A stretch of DNA of 10,158 nt, taken from contig CAMWQF010000079.1 of assembly GCA_947176285.1 (NCBI GenBank), positions 1 to 10,158 on the forward strand, written 5' to 3'. A program made the translations under genes and the position numbers. Below are positions 1 through 7,315 of this stretch, one piece after another. This stretch comes from an uncultured Porphyromonadaceae bacterium. GTDB taxonomy: Bacteria > Bacteroidota > Bacteroidia > Bacteroidales > Muribaculaceae. The notes under the pieces are model-generated. The model made no database searches, was not told where the DNA came from, and was given only the letters and a program-made list of their open reading frames with translations. Numbering within the stretch: the first letter of the stretch is position 1; the number at the start of each line of letters is the position of its first letter.

Positions 1-2
1 TC

Positions 3-2315
3 GATGAGGATATTTATGAAGGTGATTATACATTGGCAGCATATACAATGTATTCGGAAAACGAAGGAAAAGACTATTTTTTTCGCAAGCCCTTAAGACT
101 TCTTTCGCAATACAGTTCAAAATATGTGATTGACTCAGAGTTTACGCCGACTGCTCCCGGTGAAGTCAAGGGATCGTTTAAGATCAGGTCGGTAAATGAC
201 GAGAAAATGAACTACAATATCATGTCATGGACCATGCCGGATGGAAAATCTAAAGAAATGCCGGATGCAAGCAAAGGTTTTAGCCGTAAGTTCAGGCGTG
301 ATAAAAATGAGGATATGGTTCTTGTCAGATTTGGAGACTATCGCCGATACGTGCCGGTGGAATATCCCGTGGAAAAGACAGATATGGTATTCTTCCCGGA
401 AGGGGGATGGCTTATCGGCGAAGTGCCTTGCAGGGTAGCGTTCAAGGCTACTGATGAAGAAGGAAAGGGAGTATTTGCGTCAGGAGTGATACGTGACGAT
501 TTAGGGAATGCAATCGCGGAATTCAGCACTGCCCACAACGGAATGGGAGGTGTCGTGATTACACCTGAGAGCCATCGCAGTTACGTAGCTGAATATACTG
601 GACCCGAGGGGGAGGCGAAAACTGTCGATATAGGCACTCCAAAATCCGGAGCCGCGTCATTGCGATATGATGTGGCAGACGACAGATCATACTTCAGTGT
701 TGCAGGCGGGGAGGGGCATGATCTTGAATTGATTTTGGCTTTGAGAGGAAGCGGCATTCTTGCTTCTCCAATTTCAGCCGACGAACCTCTTTACATAGAC
801 AGAAAGGAATTGCCATCCGGACTGTATCAAGCATTGCTGGTGTCGCGATCAGACAGCATCGTGATGAGTGAACGTCTGTTTTTTATAGGTGCAGATCGGA
901 ATGATCCAAAAATATCGAGCGTAAGCAGAGACTCAATGTCCTTGACGCTGAAAAATCCTGTCGGGACATCCGGAGATTGTGCTGTGAGAATTGTAAATGG
1001 AAAGATATTGCAAGAGAAAAATGATAGGGACATTCTCACAAGGCTTATGCTGGAAAGTGAGTTGCGTGGCAGGATAGAGAATCCCGCTTATTATTTCTCA
1101 AATGATCCTGAAGCGGAACAGAACCTTGATTTGCTGATGATGGTAAACGGATGGAGCCGCTATAATATTCCTGAAGCAATTAAAGGTAGATATGAAGAGC
1201 CTTTGATTCCGCTCGAAATAGGACAGGAGATATCCGGACAGGTGCGATCAAGATGGAAGGGAAAACCCATGAAGGGGGTGCTTGTCTATGCAATTGCTCC
1301 CAAGCTTAACTTCGGTACTTTCGACGAGACCAATGCGCAAGGAAACTTCCGCCTTAACGGTTTTGATTTGCCCGAGGGTACCTCATTTATCTTTCGTGCT
1401 ATGAATGTGAATGGAAACAATGAGAGCAATTATGACATAGATGAAGAAGAATACCCCTCGATAGATAGATTGCGAGAAGTAGCAGCAGGCGCAATGGATT
1501 TAGACGTTGCAGAATATTTCAAAAACATCCGCTGGATTATGCTTGATGAAATAAAGGTGCAGGCTTTCAACAAGAATTCTGAAATGGATATATATCAAGC
1601 AATGTCATCTTATACCAGGAAAGCAGAATATTTCAGCAAAAAAGGGATTACTTCGTTGGAGCAGGCTCTGAGGGGTATACCCGGAATGAGTGTCAGAAAT
1701 GGCTACCTTGTATATAGAAACGAAAAAGTTGGCTATGTAATAGACGGGACTCAGTTTGATATGCCTGGCGAAAGCGCTTCCGAAGACTCCGGCATACTTA
1801 ACGTATCTATACCCGGCACATACGCCACTTCTCGCTTTGCGGATAGATCGCTTGCAAACGCCAATCCATACAATAAGCGTATGAAGTCTGGCGGAGCATC
1901 TTCCAACTCTAACAGTCAAGGAAACGCAATCTTCACTCCGACTTTAGCGGATCTGGAACGCTATATACCATTCAGCAGTATAGAGAGACTGGATTTTATT
2001 AAATCCGGCGGATTTGGAGGAATCCTGGTTCTGACTACATCGTCGGGAGACAAACGTACAAAGGAGAAGCAGTTTGAATTGAAAGATTATCTTCCGCTCG
2101 GGTATCAGAGATACAAGGAATATGCGAGTCCTCTGCTATCAGTTGATGCAGATGAATATGATCTACAGACGCACCCCACACTTCTTTGGATGCCGAGCGT
2201 CAGATTTGATGGGAGTGGTCATACCATTAATTTGAAATTCCCTGTCTCCTCTGACTATCAGATATTCATTGAAGGCGTTACGGATGACGGCAATATCATT
2301 TCTGAGATGCAGTGA
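3..2315 (+). CDS. MG2/TonB-plug-like surface or periplasmic protein, C-terminal part (5' end outside window)
   Basis: The reading frame is open from the first complete codon (position 3) with no stop upstream and no credible start, so the N-terminus, including any signal peptide, lies before the window. About 770 residues are visible, counted here from position 3. Residues about 1-50 read like the edge of a macroglobulin-type (MG2-like) beta-sandwich. Residues about 407-475 match a carboxypeptidase-regulatory-like beta-sandwich (GQEISGQV, then a TNAQGNFRL turn). Residues about 515-680 resemble a TonB-receptor plug, with SLEQALRGIPGM and, at the end, IERLDFIKSGGFGGILVLTT. The C-terminal TLLWMP...YQIFIEGVTDDG pattern recurs in this Bacteroidota family. 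No beta-barrel follows the plug, so it is not a complete TonB-dependent transporter. It is probably exported and sits at the envelope; substrate and partners are unknown. The family call is fairly sure, the function is not. Confidence 0.8.
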   Translation, partial: DEDIYEGDYTLAAYTMYSENEGKDYFFRKPLRLLSQYSSKYVIDSEFTPTAPGEVKGSFKIRSVNDEKMNYNIMSWTMPDGKSKEMPDASKGFSRKFRRDKNEDMVLVRFGDYRRYVPVEYPVEKTDMVFFPEGGWLIGEVPCRVAFKATDEEGKGVFASGVIRDDLGNAIAEFSTAHNGMGGVVITPESHRSYVAEYTGPEGEAKTVDIGTPKSGAASLRYDVADDRSYFSVAGGEGHDLELILALRGSGILASPISADEPLYIDRKELPSGLYQALLVSRSDSIVMSERLFFIGADRNDPKISSVSRDSMSLTLKNPVGTSGDCAVRIVNGKILQEKNDRDILTRLMLESELRGRIENPAYYFSNDPEAEQNLDLLMMVNGWSRYNIPEAIKGRYEEPLIPLEIGQEISGQVRSRWKGKPMKGVLVYAIAPKLNFGTFDETNAQGNFRLNGFDLPEGTSFIFRAMNVNGNNESNYDIDEEEYPSIDRLREVAAGAMDLDVAEYFKNIRWIMLDEIKVQAFNKNSEMDIYQAMSSYTRKAEYFSKKGITSLEQALRGIPGMSVRNGYLVYRNEKVGYVIDGTQFDMPGESASEDSGILNVSIPGTYATSRFADRSLANANPYNKRMKSGGASSNSNSQGNAIFTPTLADLERYIPFSSIERLDFIKSGGFGGILVLTTSSGDKRTKEKQFELKDYLPLGYQRYKEYASPLLSVDADEYDLQTHPTLLWMPSVRFDGSGHTINLKFPVSSDYQIFIEGVTDDGNIISEMQ

Positions 2316-2352
2316 GAAGCGATTGAAAACTAATGCCCGTTTTTTTGAAACG

Positions 2353-2378
2353 TGGCCTAAAAAAATGGTCAGTTTTTT
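2353..2378 (+). terminator. Weak intrinsic terminator candidate after the plug-like gene
   Basis: A short stem TGGCC/GGTCA (5 bp with one G-U pair, 2353-2357 with 2367-2371) has an A-rich 9-nt loop and is followed by six T residues (2373-2378). It lies 38 nt after the stop of the upstream gene, where a terminator would be expected. The stem is short and weak, and the T-run overlaps the -33 element of the next promoter, so the resemblance may be chance. Confidence 0.25.
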
Positions 2379-2406
2379 GTCATTTGGCAAAATTTGATTA
2401 ATTTTG
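2376..2406 (+). promoter_or_regulatory. Bacteroidota-type -33/-7 promoter for the hut operon
   Basis: TTTG at 2376-2379 is followed after exactly 19 nt by TAATTTTG at 2399-2406, which fits the Bacteroidota consensus TTTG-N19-21-TAnnTTTG at every fixed position. Transcription should begin a few bases downstream, near 2412-2415, giving a leader of about 50 nt before the hutU ATG. This is the only sequence in the window where I find both boxes with correct spacing just before a gene. It is therefore the likely main promoter for hutU, hutI, hutH and rlmD. I see no recognisable HutC-type operator next to it. Confidence 0.75.
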
Positions 2407-2463
2407 TAGAAAAACTCACGAGAAGTGGGTGTGAACCACAATCGAATACAACTGACCTGATAT

Positions 2464-4455
2464 ATGGCTGACAACAGAATCCTTCTTTCGGCAGAATGGC
2501 CCGAAGATCCAAAATTTGCAGACGGCATCCGCAGAGCTCCGGACCGTCACTATACTCTAACTCCGGAAAAGACTATTACAGCTCTTAAAAATGCTCTCCG
2601 CTATCTTCCGGAAGAACTCCATGAGAAGGCTGCACCTGAGTTTCTTGAAGAACTCCGCACACGTGGCAGAATCTATGCCTACCGATGGCGTCCGCAAGGT
2701 GACTTAAAAGCCAAGCCGGTAGATGAATATAAAGGTAAATGTCTTGCTGGAAAGGCTTTCCAAGTGATGATAGACAACAACCTCTGCTTCGATATAGCAC
2801 TCTATCCATATGAACTCGTCACATATGGCGAAACAGGACAGGTCTGCCAAAACTGGCTTCAGTATCGGCTCATCAAAAAATATCTCGAGAATCTTACAGA
2901 AGACCAGACTCTAGTAGTGGAATCCGGTCATCCTCTTGGGCTTTTCCCCTCTCGTCCTGAAGCTCCACGTGTAATCATCACAAATGCAATGATGGTAGGT
3001 ATGTTTGATAACCTCCATGATTGGCACGAGGCGATGCAGATGGGGGTTGCCAACTATGGGCAGATGACTGCCGGTGGTTGGATGTACATAGGTCCGCAAG
3101 GTATTGTGCATGGAACATTTAATACCATACTGAATGCAGGCAGAATGAAACTTGGAGTGCCACAAGATGGCGACCTTCGCGGGCATCTATTTGTAAGTTC
3201 AGGTCTTGGAGGCATGAGTGGTGCTCAGCCGAAAGCTGCAGATATAGCCGGCGCTGTTTCGATTGTGGCAGAAGTTGATGCATCCAGAATCGCTACTAGA
3301 AAGAATCAAGGCTGGGTTCAAGTTGTCACCGATGATCTTGCTGAAGCCTTCCGGCTTGCCGAGGAAGCCATGGCAGAAAAGAAACCTCTGTCTATTGCTT
3401 ATCATGGCAATATAGTAGACCTTCTTGAATATGCGGTAAAAGAGAATAAGAAAATTGAACTTCTCAGCGACCAGACATCGTGCCATGCTGTTTATGAAGG
3501 TGGATATTGCCCGGTAGGTCTTTCGTTTGAAGAACGCACACGTCTGCTTCATGATAATCCGGAAGAATTCCGTCGTCTTGTAGATGAGACACTTCATCGT
3601 CATTATGCAGCTATCAAGTCTCTCGTTGATCGAGGTACTTACTTCTTCGACTATGGCAACTCCTTTATGAAGGCTATGTATGATGCAGGAGTCAAGGAAT
3701 TGTCAAAAAACGGTGTGGATGAAAAAGATGGATTTATCTGGCCTTCGTATGTGGAGGATATCATGGGTCCGATGCTTTTCGACTATGGTTATGGTCCATT
3801 CCGTTGGGTATGCCTGAGTGGTAAGCATGAGGACTTGGTGAAGACTGACAAGGCTGCCATGGACTGCATTCCAAAGGAGCGACGTGGACAGGATATGGAC
3901 AATTGGGTATGGATTCGCGATGCGGAAAAGAATGCTCTCGTTGTCGGAACTCAGGCTCGTATCCTCTATCAAGATGCAATGGGTCGACTAAAGATAGCAT
4001 TGAAGTTCAATGATATGGTTCGCAAAGGAGAAGTAGGCCCGATAATGCTTGGCAGAGACCATCATGACGTAAGCGGTACAGACTCTCCATTCCGTGAAAC
4101 TTCTAATATCAAAGATGGATCAAACGTAATGGCAGACATGGCAGTGCAATGCTTCGCCGGTAACTGTGCGCGAGGCATGAGTCTCGTGGCTCTCCACAAC
4201 GGAGGTGGTGTCGGAATAGGAAAAGCAATCAACGGAGGCTTTGGTATGATCTGTGATGGTAGCGACAGAGTGGATGAGATCCTTACAAAGGCTATGCTTT
4301 GGGATGTGATGGGTGGTGTGGCTCGACGTAGTTGGGCACGCAACGAAAATGCCATGGCAACTGTCAAGGAATGGAACGACACCCAAGCCGAAAACGGCTT
4401 CATGATCACCGAACCCTTCATCGCCAACGAAGAATATCTCAGATCAATTCTTTAA
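2464..4455 (+). CDS. hutU: Urocanate hydratase (urocanase), long form
   Basis: Urocanase is an NAD+-dependent cytosolic enzyme of histidine degradation that hydrates urocanate to 4-imidazolone-5-propanoate. The 663-aa length fits the long, eukaryote-like form rather than the roughly 555-aa Pseudomonas/Bacillus form. Recognisable blocks are YGETGQ (Tyr121, which seems to match the active-site tyrosine of P. putida urocanase), YIGPQGIVHGT (208-218), RDHHDVSGTDSPFRET, and the glycine-rich GGGVGIG (580-586) followed by NGGFGMICDG. In the signature block aligned with FQGLPARICW, the sequence reads VVGTQARILY, so Leu501 stands where the short form has its conserved cysteine. I think this is normal for the long form. 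The ATG at 2464 lies about 50 nt after the predicted transcription start and has no Shine-Dalgarno sequence. First gene of the probable hut operon. Confidence 0.95.
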   Translation: MADNRILLSAEWPEDPKFADGIRRAPDRHYTLTPEKTITALKNALRYLPEELHEKAAPEFLEELRTRGRIYAYRWRPQGDLKAKPVDEYKGKCLAGKAFQVMIDNNLCFDIALYPYELVTYGETGQVCQNWLQYRLIKKYLENLTEDQTLVVESGHPLGLFPSRPEAPRVIITNAMMVGMFDNLHDWHEAMQMGVANYGQMTAGGWMYIGPQGIVHGTFNTILNAGRMKLGVPQDGDLRGHLFVSSGLGGMSGAQPKAADIAGAVSIVAEVDASRIATRKNQGWVQVVTDDLAEAFRLAEEAMAEKKPLSIAYHGNIVDLLEYAVKENKKIELLSDQTSCHAVYEGGYCPVGLSFEERTRLLHDNPEEFRRLVDETLHRHYAAIKSLVDRGTYFFDYGNSFMKAMYDAGVKELSKNGVDEKDGFIWPSYVEDIMGPMLFDYGYGPFRWVCLSGKHEDLVKTDKAAMDCIPKERRGQDMDNWVWIRDAEKNALVVGTQARILYQDAMGRLKIALKFNDMVRKGEVGPIMLGRDHHDVSGTDSPFRETSNIKDGSNVMADMAVQCFAGNCARGMSLVALHNGGGVGIGKAINGGFGMICDGSDRVDEILTKAMLWDVMGGVARRSWARNENAMATVKEWNDTQAENGFMITEPFIANEEYLRSIL

Positions 4456-4472
4456 TCAGCCGTAGTTAAATT

Positions 4473-4535
4473 CTCAATTCAACATTCTCAATTCTCAATT
4501 CTCAATTCAACATTCTCAATTCTCAATTCTCAATT
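4473..4535 (+). repeat. Tandem heptanucleotide array, nine units, between hutU and hutI
   Basis: Nine 7-bp units follow each other without a gap. Units 1, 3, 4, 5, 7, 8 and 9 are CTCAATT; units 2 and 6 (4480-4486 and 4508-4514) are CAACATT. The order gives a higher-order 28-bp period repeated twice (4473-4500 and 4501-4528) plus one extra unit. The plus strand of the array has no G. The preceding heptamer (4466-4472, TTAAATT) looks like a decayed unit. The array fills most of the 87-nt hutU-hutI gap and ends 7 nt before the hutI ATG, so it should be in the operon mRNA just before the hutI start. It could vary in copy number by slippage. A function is not evident. Confidence 0.93.
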
Positions 4536-4542
4536 ATTAAAG

Positions 4543-5793
4543 ATGTCAAATATATATATTAAGCACGCAACTATAGTTACGCCCCTCGGTGTGGAAGCCG
4601 CAAAGGGTGAAGCTATGAAGCGTCTCAATGTAATAGAAGATGGCGCCATTCTGATAAAAGACGGCATTATTCGATATGTTGGTAATTCAAATCCTCTCCG
4701 TCAGATTTATTCTCTTTTTGGAAAGGGAGCAACCTTCAAGGAGATAGATGCCCAAGGAAAAGTAGTGCTTCCCGGTTTTGTTGATTCTCATACTCATATG
4801 GTATTCGGAGGATTCCGTCCGGATGAATTCAGGATGCGTCTTGAGGGTGCTTCTTATATGAGCATAATGGAAAAGGGTGGTGGAATACAAAGCACTGTGA
4901 ATGCCACCCGTAAGGCTTCAATAGCGGAACTTGTTGAAAACGCTGAGTGGTTGATGGATCGCATGATCAGCATGGGAGTCACTACTGTCGAAGCAAAGAG
5001 CGGTTATGGTCTTGACTACGCAACTGAAGCAAAGATGCTCGCAGCAATTGGCAGACTTGCCGCAAAGAAAAAAATTGAAGTTGTCTCCACATTCTTAGGG
5101 GCGCATGCTGTGCCGGAAGAGTACAAAGGACGCACATCAGAATATGTTGACCTGATCATCAATGATATGCTTCCAAAGTTCAGGAAGGCTGCAAAGTTCT
5201 GCGACATCTTTACTGAAAAGAATGTTTTTGAGATTGAAGATTCAAGAAGATTGATGAACGCTGCAAAAGCGTTGGGATATAAACTTAAATTCCATGCAGA
5301 TGAGATTGTTCCGCTTGGAGGTGCCGAACTTGCTGCCGAACTTGGCGCAGTTAGTGCCGACCATCTCCTGCATATCAGCGACGAGGGTATCAAAGCCTTG
5401 GCTGAAAAGGGAACAGTGGCAACTCTCCTTCCTTTGACTGCTTTTGCTCTCAAAGAGAACTATGCTCCCGCCCGCAAGATGATTGATGGAGGATGTGCAG
5501 TGGCTCTTGCTACCGACCTTAATCCGGGAAGTTGCTTCTCCGGTTCGATTCCTCTTACTATTGCTCTTGCTTGCATATATATGAATATGAGCATTGAGGA
5601 AACCATAACTGCCTTGACACTCAATGGAGCGGCTGCCTGTGGACTTGCAGATAGAAAGGGGTCTCTGCAACCGGGCAAGGATGGTGACGTAGTGATTCTT
5701 GACTTTGACAATATCAATATGCTTCCTTATTATGTAGGCATGAATTGCGTGAAGACAACAATTGCAAAAGGGAAAATACTTTTTGATTCATAA
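4543..5793 (+). CDS. hutI: Imidazolonepropionase
   Basis: HutI hydrolyses 4-imidazolone-5-propanoate to N-formimidoyl-L-glutamate, the third step of histidine breakdown, in the cytosol. It is an amidohydrolase-superfamily metalloenzyme; 416 aa is the usual size. The visible metal and catalytic ligands are the HTH motif (His83, His85) in VDSHTHMVFGG, His251 in KFHADE, His274 in SADHLLH, and Asp325 in ATDLNPGS. GGGIQSTV, EAKSGYGL and FLGAHAVP are further HutI blocks. The ATG at 4543 follows a G-free, A/T/C-rich stretch with only AAAG near the start, so initiation does not use a clear Shine-Dalgarno sequence. It lies 87 nt after hutU, across the heptad array, and 8 nt before hutH. Confidence 0.96.
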   Translation: MSNIYIKHATIVTPLGVEAAKGEAMKRLNVIEDGAILIKDGIIRYVGNSNPLRQIYSLFGKGATFKEIDAQGKVVLPGFVDSHTHMVFGGFRPDEFRMRLEGASYMSIMEKGGGIQSTVNATRKASIAELVENAEWLMDRMISMGVTTVEAKSGYGLDYATEAKMLAAIGRLAAKKKIEVVSTFLGAHAVPEEYKGRTSEYVDLIINDMLPKFRKAAKFCDIFTEKNVFEIEDSRRLMNAAKALGYKLKFHADEIVPLGGAELAAELGAVSADHLLHISDEGIKALAEKGTVATLLPLTAFALKENYAPARKMIDGGCAVALATDLNPGSCFSGSIPLTIALACIYMNMSIEETITALTLNGAAACGLADRKGSLQPGKDGDVVILDFDNINMLPYYVGMNCVKTTIAKGKILFDS

Positions 5794-5801
5794 CCAGCAA
5801 A

Positions 5802-7307
5802 ATGAAAAAATTGACAGAATATGCGATAGGCAGTTCCTTGCTGACCTACGACCTTATAGAGAAAATTCTCAAGGATAATGCTAAATTGACTCTATCAGAC
5901 GAGGCAATTGAAAAAATTCAGCATTGTCGCGATTTCCTCGATACGAAAACCGATGAGAATACTGTACCTATCTATGGTGTGACCACTGGTTTTGGCTCGC
6001 TTTGCAACCGCCACATTGCTCCTTCCGACCTTGTCACTCTTCAGGAAAATCTAATCAAGAGTCATTCATGTTCTGTAGGAACACCCGTTGACAAGATAAT
6101 TGTAAAACTGATGCTTCTTCTTAAAGCCCATGCTCTTTCTATGGGATTTAGTGGTGTGCAGGTTGAGACTGTTAAGAGAATTCTCGATTTTTACAACAAT
6201 GATGTGCTTCCTATTGTATATGATCGGGGATCGCTCGGAGCCTCCGGAGACCTGGCTCCTCTTGCAAATTTATTCCTTCCTTTGATAGGAGAGGGGTATG
6301 TTGTTGTTGACGGAAAGGTGACTAAAGGTCAAGACGCTCTTGACCGTTTTGGATGGAAACCTATTAAACTGAAGTCAAAAGAAGGTCTGGCACTCCTCAA
6401 CGGCACTCAGTTTATGAGCGCCAACGGAATCAAGGCTCTTATTGACGGATGGCATCTCGTGAATTGCTTCGATATGTTTGGAGCCATGAGTTTAGAAGCA
6501 TTTGACGGTCGCATAGAGCCGTTTTGGGAGTGCATTCAGAGGGTTCGTCCTCATCAGGGTCAGATTGAGACAGGTGAGGTATTTAGGAAGATTCTTGCCG
6601 GCAGCGAGATCATTGCGCAGGAAAAGGAGCATGTGCAAGATCCTTATTCCTTCCGTTGCATCCCTCAGGTGCATGGGGCGGTAAAGGATGCCATGCGTCA
6701 TGTCACTGAGGTTTTGCATATAGAGATTAATTCTGTGACAGATAATCCCACAGTATTCCCGGATGAAGATTTAGTTGTGTCCGGTGGAAACTTCCATGGC
6801 GAACCGCTTGCGCTTGTATTTGACTATATGGGTGTGGCTCTGCATGAATTGGGCAACATTTCTGAACGAAGAGTCGCACAATTGATATTTGGAAATCGTG
6901 GACTCCCGGAATTCCTTGTTGCTAAACCCGGCTTAAACAGTGGCTTTATGATACCTCAGTATGCAGCCGCGTCAATGGTGAGCCAGAATAAGATGTATGC
7001 GTGGCCTGCAAGTTGTGACTCAATTGTCAGCAGCAACGGTCAGGAAGACCTTGTGTCGATGGGTGCCAACGCAGCCACTAAATTGCATAAGATAGTATCA
7101 AATCTGCAGTATATTGCTGGAATCGAACTTATGAATGCAGCTCAAGGTATAGATTTCCGTCGTCCGCTTAAGTCATCTCCAATAATCGAAAAGTTAATGC
7201 AAGATTATCGCGAGTCTGTTCCTTTTGTGGAGGATGATGTTGTGATGGAGGACTATATAGCCAAGACAATGGAATTTCTTGAGCACTACGATATTGTGAT
7301 TGAATAA
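5802..7307 (+). CDS. hutH: Histidine ammonia-lyase (histidase)
   Basis: Histidase removes ammonia from L-histidine to give trans-urocanate, the first step of the pathway. The 501-aa protein has the family's MIO-forming triad Ala147-Ser148-Gly149 in GSLGASGDLAPLA, which cyclises to the electrophilic cofactor. Tyr58 in PIYGVTTGFGSL corresponds to the catalytic tyrosine near position 53 of the P. putida enzyme. EHVQDPYSFRCIPQVHGA, SVTDNP and SSNGQEDLVSMGA are typical histidase blocks rather than phenylalanine or tyrosine ammonia-lyase ones; His88 in LIKSH also fits histidase specificity. It starts 8 nt after hutI and ends 8 nt before the rRNA methyltransferase gene, so tight co-transcription is likely. 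The protein appears intact. Confidence 0.96.
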   Translation: MKKLTEYAIGSSLLTYDLIEKILKDNAKLTLSDEAIEKIQHCRDFLDTKTDENTVPIYGVTTGFGSLCNRHIAPSDLVTLQENLIKSHSCSVGTPVDKIIVKLMLLLKAHALSMGFSGVQVETVKRILDFYNNDVLPIVYDRGSLGASGDLAPLANLFLPLIGEGYVVVDGKVTKGQDALDRFGWKPIKLKSKEGLALLNGTQFMSANGIKALIDGWHLVNCFDMFGAMSLEAFDGRIEPFWECIQRVRPHQGQIETGEVFRKILAGSEIIAQEKEHVQDPYSFRCIPQVHGAVKDAMRHVTEVLHIEINSVTDNPTVFPDEDLVVSGGNFHGEPLALVFDYMGVALHELGNISERRVAQLIFGNRGLPEFLVAKPGLNSGFMIPQYAAASMVSQNKMYAWPASCDSIVSSNGQEDLVSMGANAATKLHKIVSNLQYIAGIELMNAAQGIDFRRPLKSSPIIEKLMQDYRESVPFVEDDVVMEDYIAKTMEFLEHYDIVIE

Positions 7308-7315
7308 TTTTTATT

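Noticed and set aside
2415..2439. Two alternative hairpins in the hutU leader (CTCAC/GTGGG and GTGG/CCAC share the same GTGG), hinting at a switch or riboswitch.
   Set aside because: The stems are only 5 and 4 bp, there is no terminator or start-site sequestration linked to them, and no known riboswitch core is visible in a leader of about 50 nt.
4062..4427. Long open frame on the minus strand inside hutU (about 121 codons), with others at 3199-3603 and 3761-4000.
   Set aside because: They are antisense to a well-conserved hutU gene, their translations resemble no protein, and no promoter or separate coding signal supports them. They are shadows of hutU codon bias.
4473..4535. Reading the direct repeats as a CRISPR array.
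   Set aside because: The units are 7 bp, directly adjacent with no spacers, and no cas gene is nearby. It is a tandem repeat.
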